NCBI GenBank assembly: GCA_003254905.1
Contig: QANU01043002.1
Span: 186,001 to 250,000 of the forward strand
Reading direction: 5' to 3'
DNA from: Nissolia schottii
Lineage: Eukaryota > Streptophyta > Magnoliopsida > Fabales > Fabaceae
Length of the DNA: 64,000 nt
In this document: in pieces, positions 24,251-35,290 of the stretch
Layout: each line of letters begins with the position of its first letter
How positions within the stretch are numbered: the first letter of the stretch is position 1
Program-made: the position numbers and the translations under genes
Notes under the pieces: generated by a model
Databases searched by the model: none
Told to the model about the DNA's origin: nothing
Seen by the model: the letters and a program-made list of their open reading frames with translations, nothing else

Positions 24251-24307
24251 AACTCATTATGGGATTCTCACTCACATACATAATATGAGTGTGCCCCATA
24301 ATGAGTT
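24251..24307. repeat. 57-bp hairpin
   Basis: Arms AACTCATTATGGG and CCCCATAATGAGTT, plus an inner CACTCA/TGAGTG pair, surround a short loop. It is too short and isolated to class. Confidence 0.7.
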
Positions 24308-24693
24308 GTGAGAGAGAAACTTAGTATAAACACTAAATTTAGTGTTAAAAGAACATCTCTTTTTTTACTTAACGCTTATTCTGTTTCAATTGGTAAAGGA
24401 GTAACCACTGAATTGTGGCCTCAATTGTTTTTCATTACATTACTTAATTATAAGATGTTCACCATAAATGATAGCTTAAATTTTATTACGCATAAATTCA
24501 CATAGAAAAATTATTGTTATGACAAAATGAGTTTAATTTAATGTATTCTTACTTTAAAAAAGGTTTTATACCGTCATCTAAGTTTGTCTTTCTATATTAA
24601 TAAAAATAGTTGAGTCTTATACTGGTTATCTTAAAAAATAACAAATTTTGCTTATACAATAACACATGATTACATGACAAAGAAAAACTATTT

Positions 24694-25149
24694 TATATTT
24701 TTAGGATAAATTGCATAAATTACTCTAGAAGTTTGTTGAAATTGCACTTCACTCCAAATTATGTAAAAAATAACACTCTATTTCATTTTTTTTAATGTAA
24801 CCGATCACTGATAATCTATTAAGTTTATGTTTTCATTTCATTTTCCTGTGTTTTCTATTAAGCTAGTGAAAACATCAAAAACAATAACATCTCATTTTCT
24901 GTTTGTATTTTTTGTGTTTGCTATTTCGTTCCCAAAAGTCTGAAATCTTAAATAATATTGTATTATTTTATTATTTTTTTACAAATTTTTGAAAATAAAA
25001 AATACATAAAATGAAAATAGAAACTTAACAGATCATGATCAGTCTCAATGAAATATTAAGACGAGTTGCAATTTTTTTAATATAATTTAGGATTAAGTGC
25101 AATTTTACCAAATCTCAATGATAGTTTGTGCAATTTACCTTATATTTTA
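24694..25149. mobile_element. Mutator-type MITE, 438 bp (24703-25140)
   Basis: The ends are AGGATAAATTGCAT and TGCAATTTACCT, and the imperfect inverted similarity extends inward (AAATTGCACTT on one arm, AAGTGCAATTTT on the other). The 9-bp flanks TATATTTTT (24694-24702) and TATATTTTA (25141-25149) match at 8 positions. No coding sequence. Confidence 0.75.
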
Positions 25150-25165
25150 TATTGAAAGTACATAT

Positions 25166-25624
25166 AAATTAAAAGGGTTAAATAAGTTTTTACCCCCTTG
25201 ATAAATTGTCAATTTTGATTTTGCAACATATTAAATTTTTTTTTTTGGTTGAGTCATTGATAAATTTTGTTTTTTGGTTGTAGTCCTTAACGTTAAGTTT
25301 GATTATTAAAAGATGACATGACGAATGAAAATTGCATGGACCTCATTGTAATTTAATTTAACACGGTAAAGTTTTAATTGTCGTCAAACTAATCAAACAT
25401 GATGAAACCAAATTTAAATTGTGATCAAACTAATTCGTAGTTCAAACCAATTTAATTAAGTTGACAATGATTAAAACTTATTTAATCATGTTTGACTAAA
25501 TTAATGATCAGAGACTAAAGCCAAAAAACAAAATTTATCGATGGCTCAACAAAAAAAAGTTATAGAGTATAAAATCAAAATTCACAATTTAAGGGGACAA
25601 AACCTTACTTAACCTAAATTAAAC
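25166..25624. mobile_element. Mutator-type MITE, 441 bp (25175-25615)
   Basis: The ends are GGGTTAAATAAGTTTTTAC and its partner ending CTTACTTAACCT. The similarity continues through ATAAATTTTGTTTTTTGG on one arm and its complement on the other. The 9-bp flanks AAATTAAAA and AAATTAAAC differ at one position. Only 34 bp separate it from the previous element. Confidence 0.75.
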
Positions 25625-26054
25625 TATTGCCAAATTGTATACATATTAACATGTATATAAAAAGGAATATACTCCTATATTAAAACACAACCTATTCCAG
25701 AAACATCCTCCTCCAACCAAAATGGCAAAATGTGTTTTCTTTTTATATATAAAAAAAGGGGAAAATTATAAATAAAAGGAAATTAAAAAACACGGTTTCT
25801 CTTTTCAAACATAAAACCCTGGGGCATTGTGTGGTTAAATATACCCAACAAATCATGGTAAGGACACAGACACATACAACTCACATGCACACACAAACCC
25901 AATAAAATTCAACACAGCCATTTCACCTTCCCCCCGTTATTAAAACTAGAGAAAACACTCACAATCCGTGCCCCCCTTTTCTTTTATTATTCAATTTGAT
26001 TCAATTCGAATTGAAATTATTGAAATCATTGAAATTATTGAATTTGAAATTGGA
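25625..26054. other. Promoter and 5' leader region of the downstream plus-strand gene
   Basis: Contains AT-rich sequence with TATATATAA near 25745. A C-rich patch lies near 25930-25980, just ahead of the coding start. No separate gene is seen. Confidence 0.4.
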
Positions 26055-28963
26055 ATGGGGAAGATGAAGATGAAGTTGGAGAATTGGGAAAGTGCGCTGC
26101 CGCTGCCACCGCTCCTCCTCCGCAACCTGATATCCTCCGTCGTCAGCAACGCCGACAAGTCGCTCCTCCACCACGCCCAAAAGTACAGGATCATCGAAAC
26201 GCTCCGTTTCGTGCTCGTAGCATTTTACCTCTTCTTCATCCGCTTCGTCCCTTCCTTCTTCCTCAACGCCCTCTTCCCTCCACGAAAATACGACGCCGCC
26301 AACCTCAGCAACCCTAAAGGCCTCAACCAACTCGCGTTCGACGGTTCCCGCACGCGCAAGCAGACCGCGTGCGACGCACGCGCCCCGCAGAACGACACCG
26401 CGATCGGGCGCGCGCTCTCGCAGCTGCTCTCCGCCCTGAACGACATCCCGGTCAGCTCGAGGAAGTATGAGGTGGTGCGTTCCCTGGCGGAGAGGATCGT
26501 TGACGAGAACAACGGCGAAGGCGTCTACGCGCTGCGCGAGGTCAACCGCGCCGTGATGTCGGCGGCGTTCGAGAGGGCGCTGAGGCAGCTGGAGTCTGCG
26601 GTGTCGGACCAGAGCGGTGGCGGAGAGGAGGGAGAATTTTACAGTGTGAGGAGGGTTCTGAGGACGGTGAGGACGGTTGGTTTGAGGGTGGCCGGAGGAG
26701 GAGGAGCAGATGGCGGCGGAGATGGGGAGAAAATGGCGGGGGTTACGGCGGAGAAGCTGGCGGCGGAAGTTTGGTGGCTGGGACAAAAGCTGGCGGCGAG
26801 TGGGTTCCCGGAGGAAGCCGTGTGGCGGTGGGCGGCGGCTCATAATTTGGGGTGGCTGGCGCTCACGGCTGACCCTCGTTTGCAGAGTTCGCTGGTCAAA
26901 CTTACAGGTTTCTATCAGTTTTTCCTAATTTGCATTTTCATCTTATTTTCAACCTATAATTATGATGAGGGATTCGGTAAAATTTTCAATAAAAGAAAAA
27001 TAAATGTAATTTTAAAGCGGAATATCTGGATTTTGTAATATATAAATCCTATAATCTCTGACTCTGGTCGCGTGAACTGCGAACAATTTTGACGACTAAG
27101 ATATGTTTAAATGTGTTTGTGGTCCTAATAAATATTAAAGATTTGATTTAAATTTTTAAAAAATTATTTTTTTGATTTTAGTATAAATATATTAAAATTT
27201 ACTTGGTTTTAGTTTATGACCTTAATGAGACTATGTGATTATAGTGGACTAACGAAGTGCCGTATTACTAATGAAATGTGAAAAAAATAAATCCAACAAC
27301 TAATTTGGCCATGTCGGTTTATTGTTTCTATGAACTTATTTTAATTGTGAAATTAGGTTAGTATATTTCTTGGTGAAAGGTTTTGTTCCCATTTATTTGG
27401 GCCACATTTTTAGACAGAAGAAGAAAGACATGGGATATTAGTTGTGAAATGGATGGGGAAGGAATCTTTCCTCGCAACAAGACAAATTAGTATTGTGTAT
27501 CCAACTTGTCATCCCTTCAAGGCCACATGTCCTGTTCTCATCTTCAAGAAAATTAAGGGGCATCAGTGCACGCGTACATTAAAAATGAGCCCTGTATTTT
27601 TACATGCTGGAGTTTTCTGCCCCTATTAAGAAAATATAATTTAAGGAAGAGGGCGTAGAAATGATTCACGTTATTAAGATCATAACTATTTGGTGACGTA
27701 GCATATAAGAAGTCTTCTTTTTGATAAGCTTGTTTGAAAAATTAGCTTGTGTCTCCTTGGAGTTGCAACCGAGCTAGTTCTTTGTAGTTCTCATTGTACG
27801 AAGGCCACAAATTTATGAAGGAACTAGTTGTCTTTTTTTCATTAAAATTGGGTGGCGGGAACCACAAGGAAAATTTCCATATGTGGCTGCATTCTTTTTC
27901 CTTGATGTTAACAACATTCACAAAACTGTGGCTCTGTCAATTTTATCATAAGAAAAAAAAATTGTGATGGTGTTAATTTTATGGACATTATTATATTGTA
28001 AGCGATAATTAGTTTGTGCATGAATCATTTATCATAAACACAGATTATTCTTAGATTTTAGAACTTCGTGCATTTCACAGTTTAGATTAAGAAAGCGTAT
28101 CTTTCTCTATGGACTTGAGTATAAAAGAGGACTTGAGTATAGAAATAATCCTTAAACAGTTGAATGTGAAGAATTATGGAGGATGGTGATTTCTCCTTGT
28201 TCACCATTTCCTTTAAACATAATATTGATGGAGATATTGAATTCTAATGTTTGGCAGAGAGATTTACATCCTTTATTTATATAGATATGATAGTGTGTGC
28301 TTCCATCATACACCTGTCACTAATCATGCCTTTATTTTTATATAATCATGTCTTCACATACATGACTGTTCATTAATAATAGTCTCTTACATGAATTAGC
28401 TAATAGATTTAACATTCCTATTATTATCAAATTATTATATTATGAGTAATTTATGCGAGAAACAAACTCTTACGTATACATCACAGTTTCAAATAAGACC
28501 ATCTCTTTATTTTTATTTTTTTTTCTGGTATATAGATTAACTGATCAAGATAATTTAGGTCAGTAAAGTGTTGTTCATTTATTTATATCATCTAACAAAT
28601 GGCTTGAATATGGTTGCAGCATTCTTGTTCAAGGAAGCCAAAGACCTGGGAGTAGATGAAATAGAGGAAAGCAAAATGAAGGTACAGATGCAAGTGAAGT
28701 ACATGATATTACAGTCATGGCTGCCACTGCTGTGCAGGGCGAGCAACGGCACCGACGCTCCGGTCTTAAGCGTGAGGGAGAGGTCAGAATTGGAGAGGGT
28801 GTTGGAGAACATCATAGAGAGGTTGGAGCCAGAGGAGCAAGAAGTGGTTCTTTCCTTGTGGCTACACCATTACACACATTCACCCTCCTCTGACTGGCCA
28901 AACCTCCATGCTTGCTTTACTCGATGGTGCGCTTCATCTCGCAAGCAGTTGCTGTTAGCTTGA
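26055..28963 (+). CDS. Conserved plant protein of unknown biochemical function, 398 aa, two exons
   Basis: Exon 1 is 26055-26907 and exon 2 is 28620-28963, joined in phase across a 1712-bp intron (total 1197 nt). I chose the ATG of MGKMKMKLENWE. An in-frame upstream ATG at 25968 would add a low-complexity IIEIIEIIE leader. Residues 52-71 are hydrophobic (FVLVAFYLFFIRFVPSFFL), a possible membrane segment. The middle has a conserved-looking block LLSALNDIPVSSRKYEVVR, then LAERIVDEN, LREVNRAVMSAAFERAL and a Gly-rich linker. The C-terminus has LVVxK-like and ERLEPEEQEVVLSLWLHH stretches. Exon 1 is strongly GC-rich compared with its surroundings. I recall similar Arabidopsis proteins under unhelpful names (At5g64230, labelled 1,8-cineole synthase, though no terpene-synthase motif such as DDxxD is visible here). 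No function is assigned. Confidence 0.8.
28150..28510 (-). mobile_element. Copia-LTR-like fragment in the intron of the 26-29 kb gene
   Basis: It aligns by eye with 17590-18090: TGATGGAGATATTG, TTATATAGATATGA, TCATGCCTTTA, ACATACATGACT and GAAACAAACT appear in the same order and at similar spacing. The ends could not be fixed and no target duplication was found, so it may be a truncated solo LTR. Confidence 0.55.
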
Positions 28964-29595
28964 TCGAATTTGAAGAAAAAATGGAGGATTAGGGATTGAA
29001 TTGGGCTTATGCTGTTACTACTATAGTTACAATACACATTAATCATCATAATTAGCCTACTAGCCTGAAGTTTTCCAAGGTTCAATCACCAACAGATTTA
29101 TTTTTTATTTTTATTGCGCACATCTTAGATGTAAAAATGAAAATAAAAAAGCAGTTATTATTATAGTGGCGGTTTTTTGGTGGAATGGAAAGGCAACTCT
29201 TATCATTTATTGTAAAATATCATTTATTATTTGGTTTGAAGTATATTTATCATGGACATGCATAATCCAGAAGTGTCCAAGATGGCAAGACCCATGGAAA
29301 GGAATATTGCCCAAAACAAGAAACATACTATTTAGTATTTGTATATAGCTTCGCGGCTGTCCCCTCAATCCTCATAATATGAGGTCCAGAAAGCGCAGAA
29401 CATGGGTCAGAGAGATAAGCCCAACTGAGAATGCGATTGAATTTCGGGCTTTTTATATTTCTAACAATGCTATTTTGGGTTTTTTTTTAAACATTTATTT
29501 TATTTTCAAAATACACTTCTTTTAAAGGAGGCTAAAAGTCTATTTAGCCGAAAACTAACTTATTATGCAAGTCTAGTTTTGTAAAGTTGCTAAGA
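28964..29595. other. 3' flank of the two-exon gene; no other gene
   Basis: The 3' UTR and AT-rich DNA. No motif or element recognised. Confidence 0.4.
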
Positions 29596-30016
29596 AGTCT
29601 TGTTCCGAAGCATGCACCTCCGTCCACTCTTCAGATCCTAGAGCATCAAGGTCTCTAGGCTCGCGTTGCGGTGGGTACCTGCAAAGACTCCGACACTCAA
29701 GTTAGCAAGGGCTTAAGGGAGTATAGTAAGTGATAATCAAATGGTCTTTTATACCTGGGGTATGAGTTATTATATAATTGGAGTCGTTGAGGTTCTTCCG
29801 CATGTGGCGGTGAGAGAATATCTCATATCCGCGTGCTGTGAGGTGGGAGAAGAGGATCTCGGAGCTGTTGAGCCCGAGAAGGTAGGAGGAGAGGATCCTG
29901 GAGCCGTTCGGGGGCTTGCAATTGGCTAGGTTGAGTTGGGCCAGTCTGCGGACCACTGGGCCTAGACCTTGGCTGTGACTAGGATGAGCCTTTATAATCC
30001 AGTCCACAACAAGTCT
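29596..30016 (-). mobile_element. Solo LTR, 411 bp, with perfect 5-bp target duplication AGTCT
   Basis: The LTR spans 29601-30011. On the plus strand it starts TGTTCCGAAG and ends CCACAACA. AGTCT occurs at 29596-29600 and again at 30012-30016. On the minus strand the unit begins TGTTGTGGACTGG and shows TATAAAGG soon after, so I prefer that orientation. No internal retroelement coding is present. Confidence 0.85.
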
Positions 30017-30895
30017 TCTTTTTTATTTGTCTTGCATCAAAGAAGTGATTTTACTTCTTTCTTTTTTTCTTGTACTACTTGTGAGATACTTAAAAATACC
30101 ACATAAAAATGTGGCACCTAAAAATTTAGTTAACTTTAATGATACACAGAAAATATTTGGTCATTTTTAAAAATACATTTAATCATATTTGTTAAGATCT
30201 AACTAAGTGAAGAAAAAAAAAATACTACATCACACCACATAGAATGAGGTGTATATATGAATACACTATTTTCCATTCATACTTAGATTATCAAGATTAA
30301 TATGTTTCAAAATTTCAACTTTCTCATGGTAAAATTCTTTTCAATAATACAGAATTTAATTGTTGACTTTTCATTGTCACCCTCTTTGAGAGTATTCTTT
30401 TGTACTCATTTATCTATCTAACTCACTGTTCAAAAGAGAGTTATTGGACAAGAGTGTATGACACAAATTTAGAAATAAAATCCACAATTTTATGTGTGTG
30501 TTGGACGTCTTGTTAACAAGTGAATATGACTAACATAACTTAATAATCATTTCCCCAAATTCCCATCCTCATTGATACGGTTTTACCACATTTTAAATTT
30601 TTATTACTCATATAGCTAGTTCCTCTGCAGAAAAAAAAGGGCAAATTCAACAATGTATTAAGGGTACTCTCGTAAGTCCTTAATCAATAGTAAGTATATA
30701 AATCAGAGAGGGATAAGCAACTATACGAGTTTATTGTCTGTATTGTATCTATTGAAGAACAACTTGTGGTTGCTACCACAATGACACAGTGGTATGCTTA
30801 TGGTAGTATAGTATTTCCCATGTATGAAGCCAAACCTCTCCAATAATCCTTTATTTATCTCATCCCACCTTGACATTACTATTTCAGTGCCATTG
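30017..30895. other. Intergenic; 3' flank of the metacaspase gene
   Basis: AT-rich, with no gene or terminal repeats seen. The right end should hold the 3' UTR of the minus-strand metacaspase. Confidence 0.4.
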
Positions 30896-33125
30896 CTACA
30901 TTAAAATAGGCTTTGAATAAATATCAAACTTCTCAGATGAAGACAGTTGTGGCTCCTGCAAAACCCATTTAGAAACTATAATCAAACTTCATATTAAGTT
31001 ATGGCATGTTATAAACATATTAATACGAAAAGGGTATAGAGTATTGAGCAAGTAATGCAATAATACATGAGCATAATGAAGCCGAGTGTCTATGTCATGC
31101 TCTTGGCAGTTTGGGCCAAAGTTTCCTTCTTTAACCTCACGGATTGTAGAGCGCATGGCATTGAGCAAGCGGCCATAAGTCAATTTAGGTTCATCTTGCA
31201 TGGCTTGGATGAAACTGTATGTCAAGGCGCCTGCGCTTTCCATGCCGCTGCTAAAGGCCTAATTGACCAATCAAAACCTTGGTTAAGAGAAGAGAAATAT
31301 ATTTTGGAGAAATTCAAGGGTAGTCATGGAGTGTTACGTTAGATATGTTCTTGACAATACACAAAATGACAGTTCAGTCAAAACTCATCACTTAAAGTTG
31401 AAATATCAAGTTTGGTTAGAAGAATATCTAATATAATATTTCAAGATCACACAAGAAGGTCTCTATTTTTTAAACCCATAGTTCGGACAGCATTATGGAC
31501 ATTTGAGAATCAATAACCAACGATTTCAATTATGTTCGTGTTGCATATGGTAGACGTGATAAGGTAATTAACCATAGATATGAGTTGGATTCACTAAACC
31601 ACAAGGTAATACAGCTGAAATCTTCAGTGATTCTCTCCGTGTCCCAATGGTATCTAGAACAAAATTAATGTCCTAATAGCAATATTGTTCCAAGAAACAG
31701 TTTTATTCTATTTGACATCATCAACCATTTGAAGAGGAAAAATGAAGCATTACTAACCGACGTGTCAGCTGCATTTCCATCGTCATCACAAGCCGAAATG
31801 GAAACTGCTAGCCCTCCTCTTGTGCCTTTGTAAGCAGCTCTGGGGTCTCTATGATCTTCCCATCCATAATAACCTTTCCTGTTTGAATTAAAACTAGGAA
31901 AAATAAGACCAACTTTCACCAATGTAATAAAGTGCAGTAGCCTAAATAGGTTCATTCATAACTAGCTAGCTAACCGGTTCATCCTGCACATGAATGGTAA
32001 ATCAAGAACAGTCCCACTAAAGCATGTGTCAACAAGGGCATGGAGTTTGGCGCCACGAGGCAGAGGCCTAACAATTGTAGCATTGATCTCATCGTCGATT
32101 ATCTTGCCCCCGTGCTCATAATCAACAGGGCATATTGCTTCATCATACCCATCAACCTCATCCATGTTGCGGTCTACTTCCCTTGATCCGTGTCCGGAGA
32201 AGTAGAACACCAACGAGTCCCCTGGCTGGCAACCTTCCACCAACCACCTCATTGCCATTCGCATGTTGTGTTTAGTTGGGATTCTCAGAGGGTTTCTCTC
32301 CTCTGGATCATCTGCATGCACAAAGTTTTTGTATGATACAAATATAGAGTTGAAAAAAAATTGAGATCATTCATTGTTACTGGTTTTAGGCCTTGTTTTA
32401 TTGCCTAGTTGAATCAAAATCATCATCCCATATAAAATTATGACAAGATCAGCAGTTATCTAAAATATGAAACATTTAACATTTATTCTCTCAGACCAAA
32501 AACGCATACACATTAGTTCTTTTGAGGGACTAATATGTTAAAAGTCTAATACTACTCTGGGGACGAATCTGATAAGACTCTACACTTACTTTCAGGGAGT
32601 AGAATGCAGACTTTCTCATACAAACATGTTTTAAGTACCATCCACATCTTTAAAGCTTTCTAAAAAGTAATGGATTGGGATTGAAGAAAGACAAATAATA
32701 AAGACATGTTAATTGAAAGAGGTAGTACCTGTGAGCATGCGGATGGAATCACAAGGGAAACCTAACTTGTCAGTTAGGAAGTATTTCATGCAGTAAGCAT
32801 CATTCACAGAACCTTTGATACTGTTAACGCGTTTGCTATAATTGATTCCAAACAACACCGCCCTCTTGTTACCGAAGGCAGAAGGAGGAGGCGGTGGCGG
32901 CGGCCTCATCACTGGCCGAGGCTGATGATAGTAGTATTGGTTAGGCCTTGCATAGCCAGTAGCATAATTGATGTAGGAAGGTGCATTATTATTCACATAA
33001 GGATAGTTGGGTTGGACTTGGGAGAAGCCTTGGCACCCAGAACACATAATTGGAATGTTATAGGCTTCAATTGGCAGTATCATAGGCCTTCCACATTGAA
33101 TGCACCTTGCTCTTCGAGTTGCCAT
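30896..33125 (-). CDS. Type I metacaspase with LSD1-type zinc finger, 368 aa
   Basis: A cysteine protease that cleaves after Arg or Lys and acts in plant cell-death and stress responses. Five exons join in phase to 1107 nt: 32729-33125, 31975-32311, 31758-31878, 31067-31258 and 30896-30955. The start is the ATG of MATRRARC; an in-frame ATG ten codons upstream (MLNISPKLQI) is less family-like. The N-terminal finger is CIQC...CSGC, followed by a Pro/Tyr-rich linker ending in a run of prolines, the usual type I prodomain. The p20 region has FGINYSKR, then FYFSGHGS with catalytic His173, then LVDTCFSGTVLDLP with catalytic Cys229. The usual family motif there is DACHSG, so DTCFSG is slightly unusual. 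The p10 part ends EPQLSSSEKFDIYSKPILM. The exon-4 donor (CAT/GTATTA) is my choice because it restores the family length. A decayed copy lies just upstream in its transcription direction. Confidence 0.9.
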
Positions 33126-34108
33126 GATTTGGAGCTTTGGAGAAATGTTAAGCACTCAAGCACAATCAATGATGAAGAAACTTTGAAACTGTGGAGGGAA
33201 ATGGAAAAATTTTCATGACCTCTAATTGGAGGTGGTGACTCTATTAAATTCAGTGTTGTATCCTTTTTGGGAAGTGAGACATCTAGAATCAGATTCCATG
33301 TCTTTTCTAGTGGACGGTGAATATATATCAACACACTTGTTATTGCCATCACAAAATCAATGGACATAATATCAAATAGAGAATCCACTCCATATTGCCG
33401 GTATGGATTTTATATTTTTTGATGATTTGGACCACAAAATGGTTAGATAATGAAATGAGTTCTTGCACTGATCACTGATTTGAAGAGTTTCAACTTTCAA
33501 ACTACTTTAACTGATAGTCTGATACGCACGCTAACATAAGCGTTGTTCTAACTTCAAATTCAGAAAGCAGAGAAGAGAAGAGCCACATAATATTATTTTA
33601 TGTGGATGCCTATTCACTGTGGCAAAAGAAGTGGTGAAGGGGTGGTCTCTATTTAGAGATTGAAATGCATATGTTCCCTCTGAAATTCCTGCTAAACGCA
33701 CAATGTACATGAACACACTCAAGTTGAGTAATAACTAATGGAAATGGGCTGCCCCATATGCTAATGCTTTGTATAAAGATAAATTAATAATATTATCATC
33801 AAGCATAAGCATTCAAGCTTCCCATAGGGCATATCTGATTCTAGCGTGACATGTACCTTGACACAAGACTGGACCTTGAAGAATAACTTCTTAAAATAAA
33901 TCAGATTTTAAATTGCTAAATCAACAGATATTTACATTCATGAACCAAATAGGAACATTGACCAGTGTCTTTATGGCATATCCTTTCTATAACAATATGT
34001 GTGGATGGCCCAAAATAAAATTTAAGTTGGAGGGATTCAGTGGATTTGGTCCATAGGAAAACAGGCCTATTTTCTGTTGGGCTGTTTGAGCGAGACGAGA
34101 AATTCTTA
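33126..34108. other. 5' flank of the metacaspase gene
   Basis: It should contain the promoter and leader. No other gene is recognised. Confidence 0.4.
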
Positions 34109-34256
34109 CCTCTACAATGGACAAAATAATTTTATCATCCACTCATCATCTTAACCTTTCATTTTTGTGGGTCCCATTACTTTACACCATTCCCAAAACC
34201 ATTTTCATGGTAGAGGATGGAAGTGGAGGATAAAATCATTTCCTCCATGGTGGAGT
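34109..34256. mobile_element. 148-bp foldback MITE
   Basis: Arms of about 35 bp: ACAAAATAATTTTATCATCC on the left and GGAGGATAAAATCATTTCC on the right are imperfect reverse complements, with CTCTAC and GTGGAG at the outer ends. No clear target duplication was seen. Confidence 0.55.
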
Positions 34257-34595
34257 TAATAATTTCACAAGAGATCCATGAAGAAGCATAAACTTGTTAG
34301 GCATTTCCTCGACATGGAGCAGCAGCAGCAGCATGAGATTGCAGCTTAATATTGCATAATTGTGATTAAGAAGTAAAACATGGCTAAAGCCCAATTCACC
34401 AATTCCGTTTTCAATGCTTAGAACAAATTTAATTTCAGATAGCGTGCATACAAGACAGAAATTCTTTGCATAGATATACATGCCTAACAATCTTGTATAC
34501 AAAACCAATGTGTAAGCCGGGCAATTTCACTTGGGACGCGTACACCTTCTCTGTGTGAATTAGCTGATAATAGCCTGTATCCGAAGCTGTAACCA

Positions 34596-35258
34596 TCACA
34601 TTGTAAATACTCTAGTAGCAACATCAAATTCCTCAGATGATGACAAAAGTGGATCCTGCAATACTCCAAATAATCCGATTTTGTCATAGTTATAAATAAC
34701 TTTATGACAGGAACTTCCAATTATGATTTATAATGAGTGTTGGACGAGTCGGATGTGCAACAATCATGTTTAAGAAGAGAAATCGATGTGAACTCTTGTT
34801 GCTTTCATTTATCGTAGATGATGTACTTTTGGACATAACACACACATGAAAGGAGGTTATCATAATTGTCCATACTGATATTATCATATTACCATGTTGC
34901 CGTATTTCAACTCACACAAACATGAGTTTTGAACAACATGTCAAATAGTTTAGTTTACAGAGCTGGTATGGCGGCAAGCTTTGAATGGATCAGAACAAGA
35001 GACATGTTTTACTCCAAGAACTCAGGTTGTCATGTAATGGCCAAAATATACTGCTTAAAAGTAGACAAGATTGAAGCCTACCTGCTCAAGTTTACAATGA
35101 AAAATACGTTTCACGATCCTGTAGCATTTGCTTTGGCAAACCTTTCGAATTTCCTCATGAATCTTTTCTAGTAAACCCCCATAGGTTATTCCAGATTATT
35201 CTCTCATAATGCCACCAAAAGCCTGCACAAGTTGGTCACAACTCAAGAGTTAAACAAA

Positions 35259-35290
<32 letters not shown>

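Noticed and set aside
26001..26843. 280-codon open frame on the minus strand
   Set aside because: It is antisense to the GC-rich first exon of the plus-strand gene and is His/Arg/Pro-rich in a way explained by that composition.
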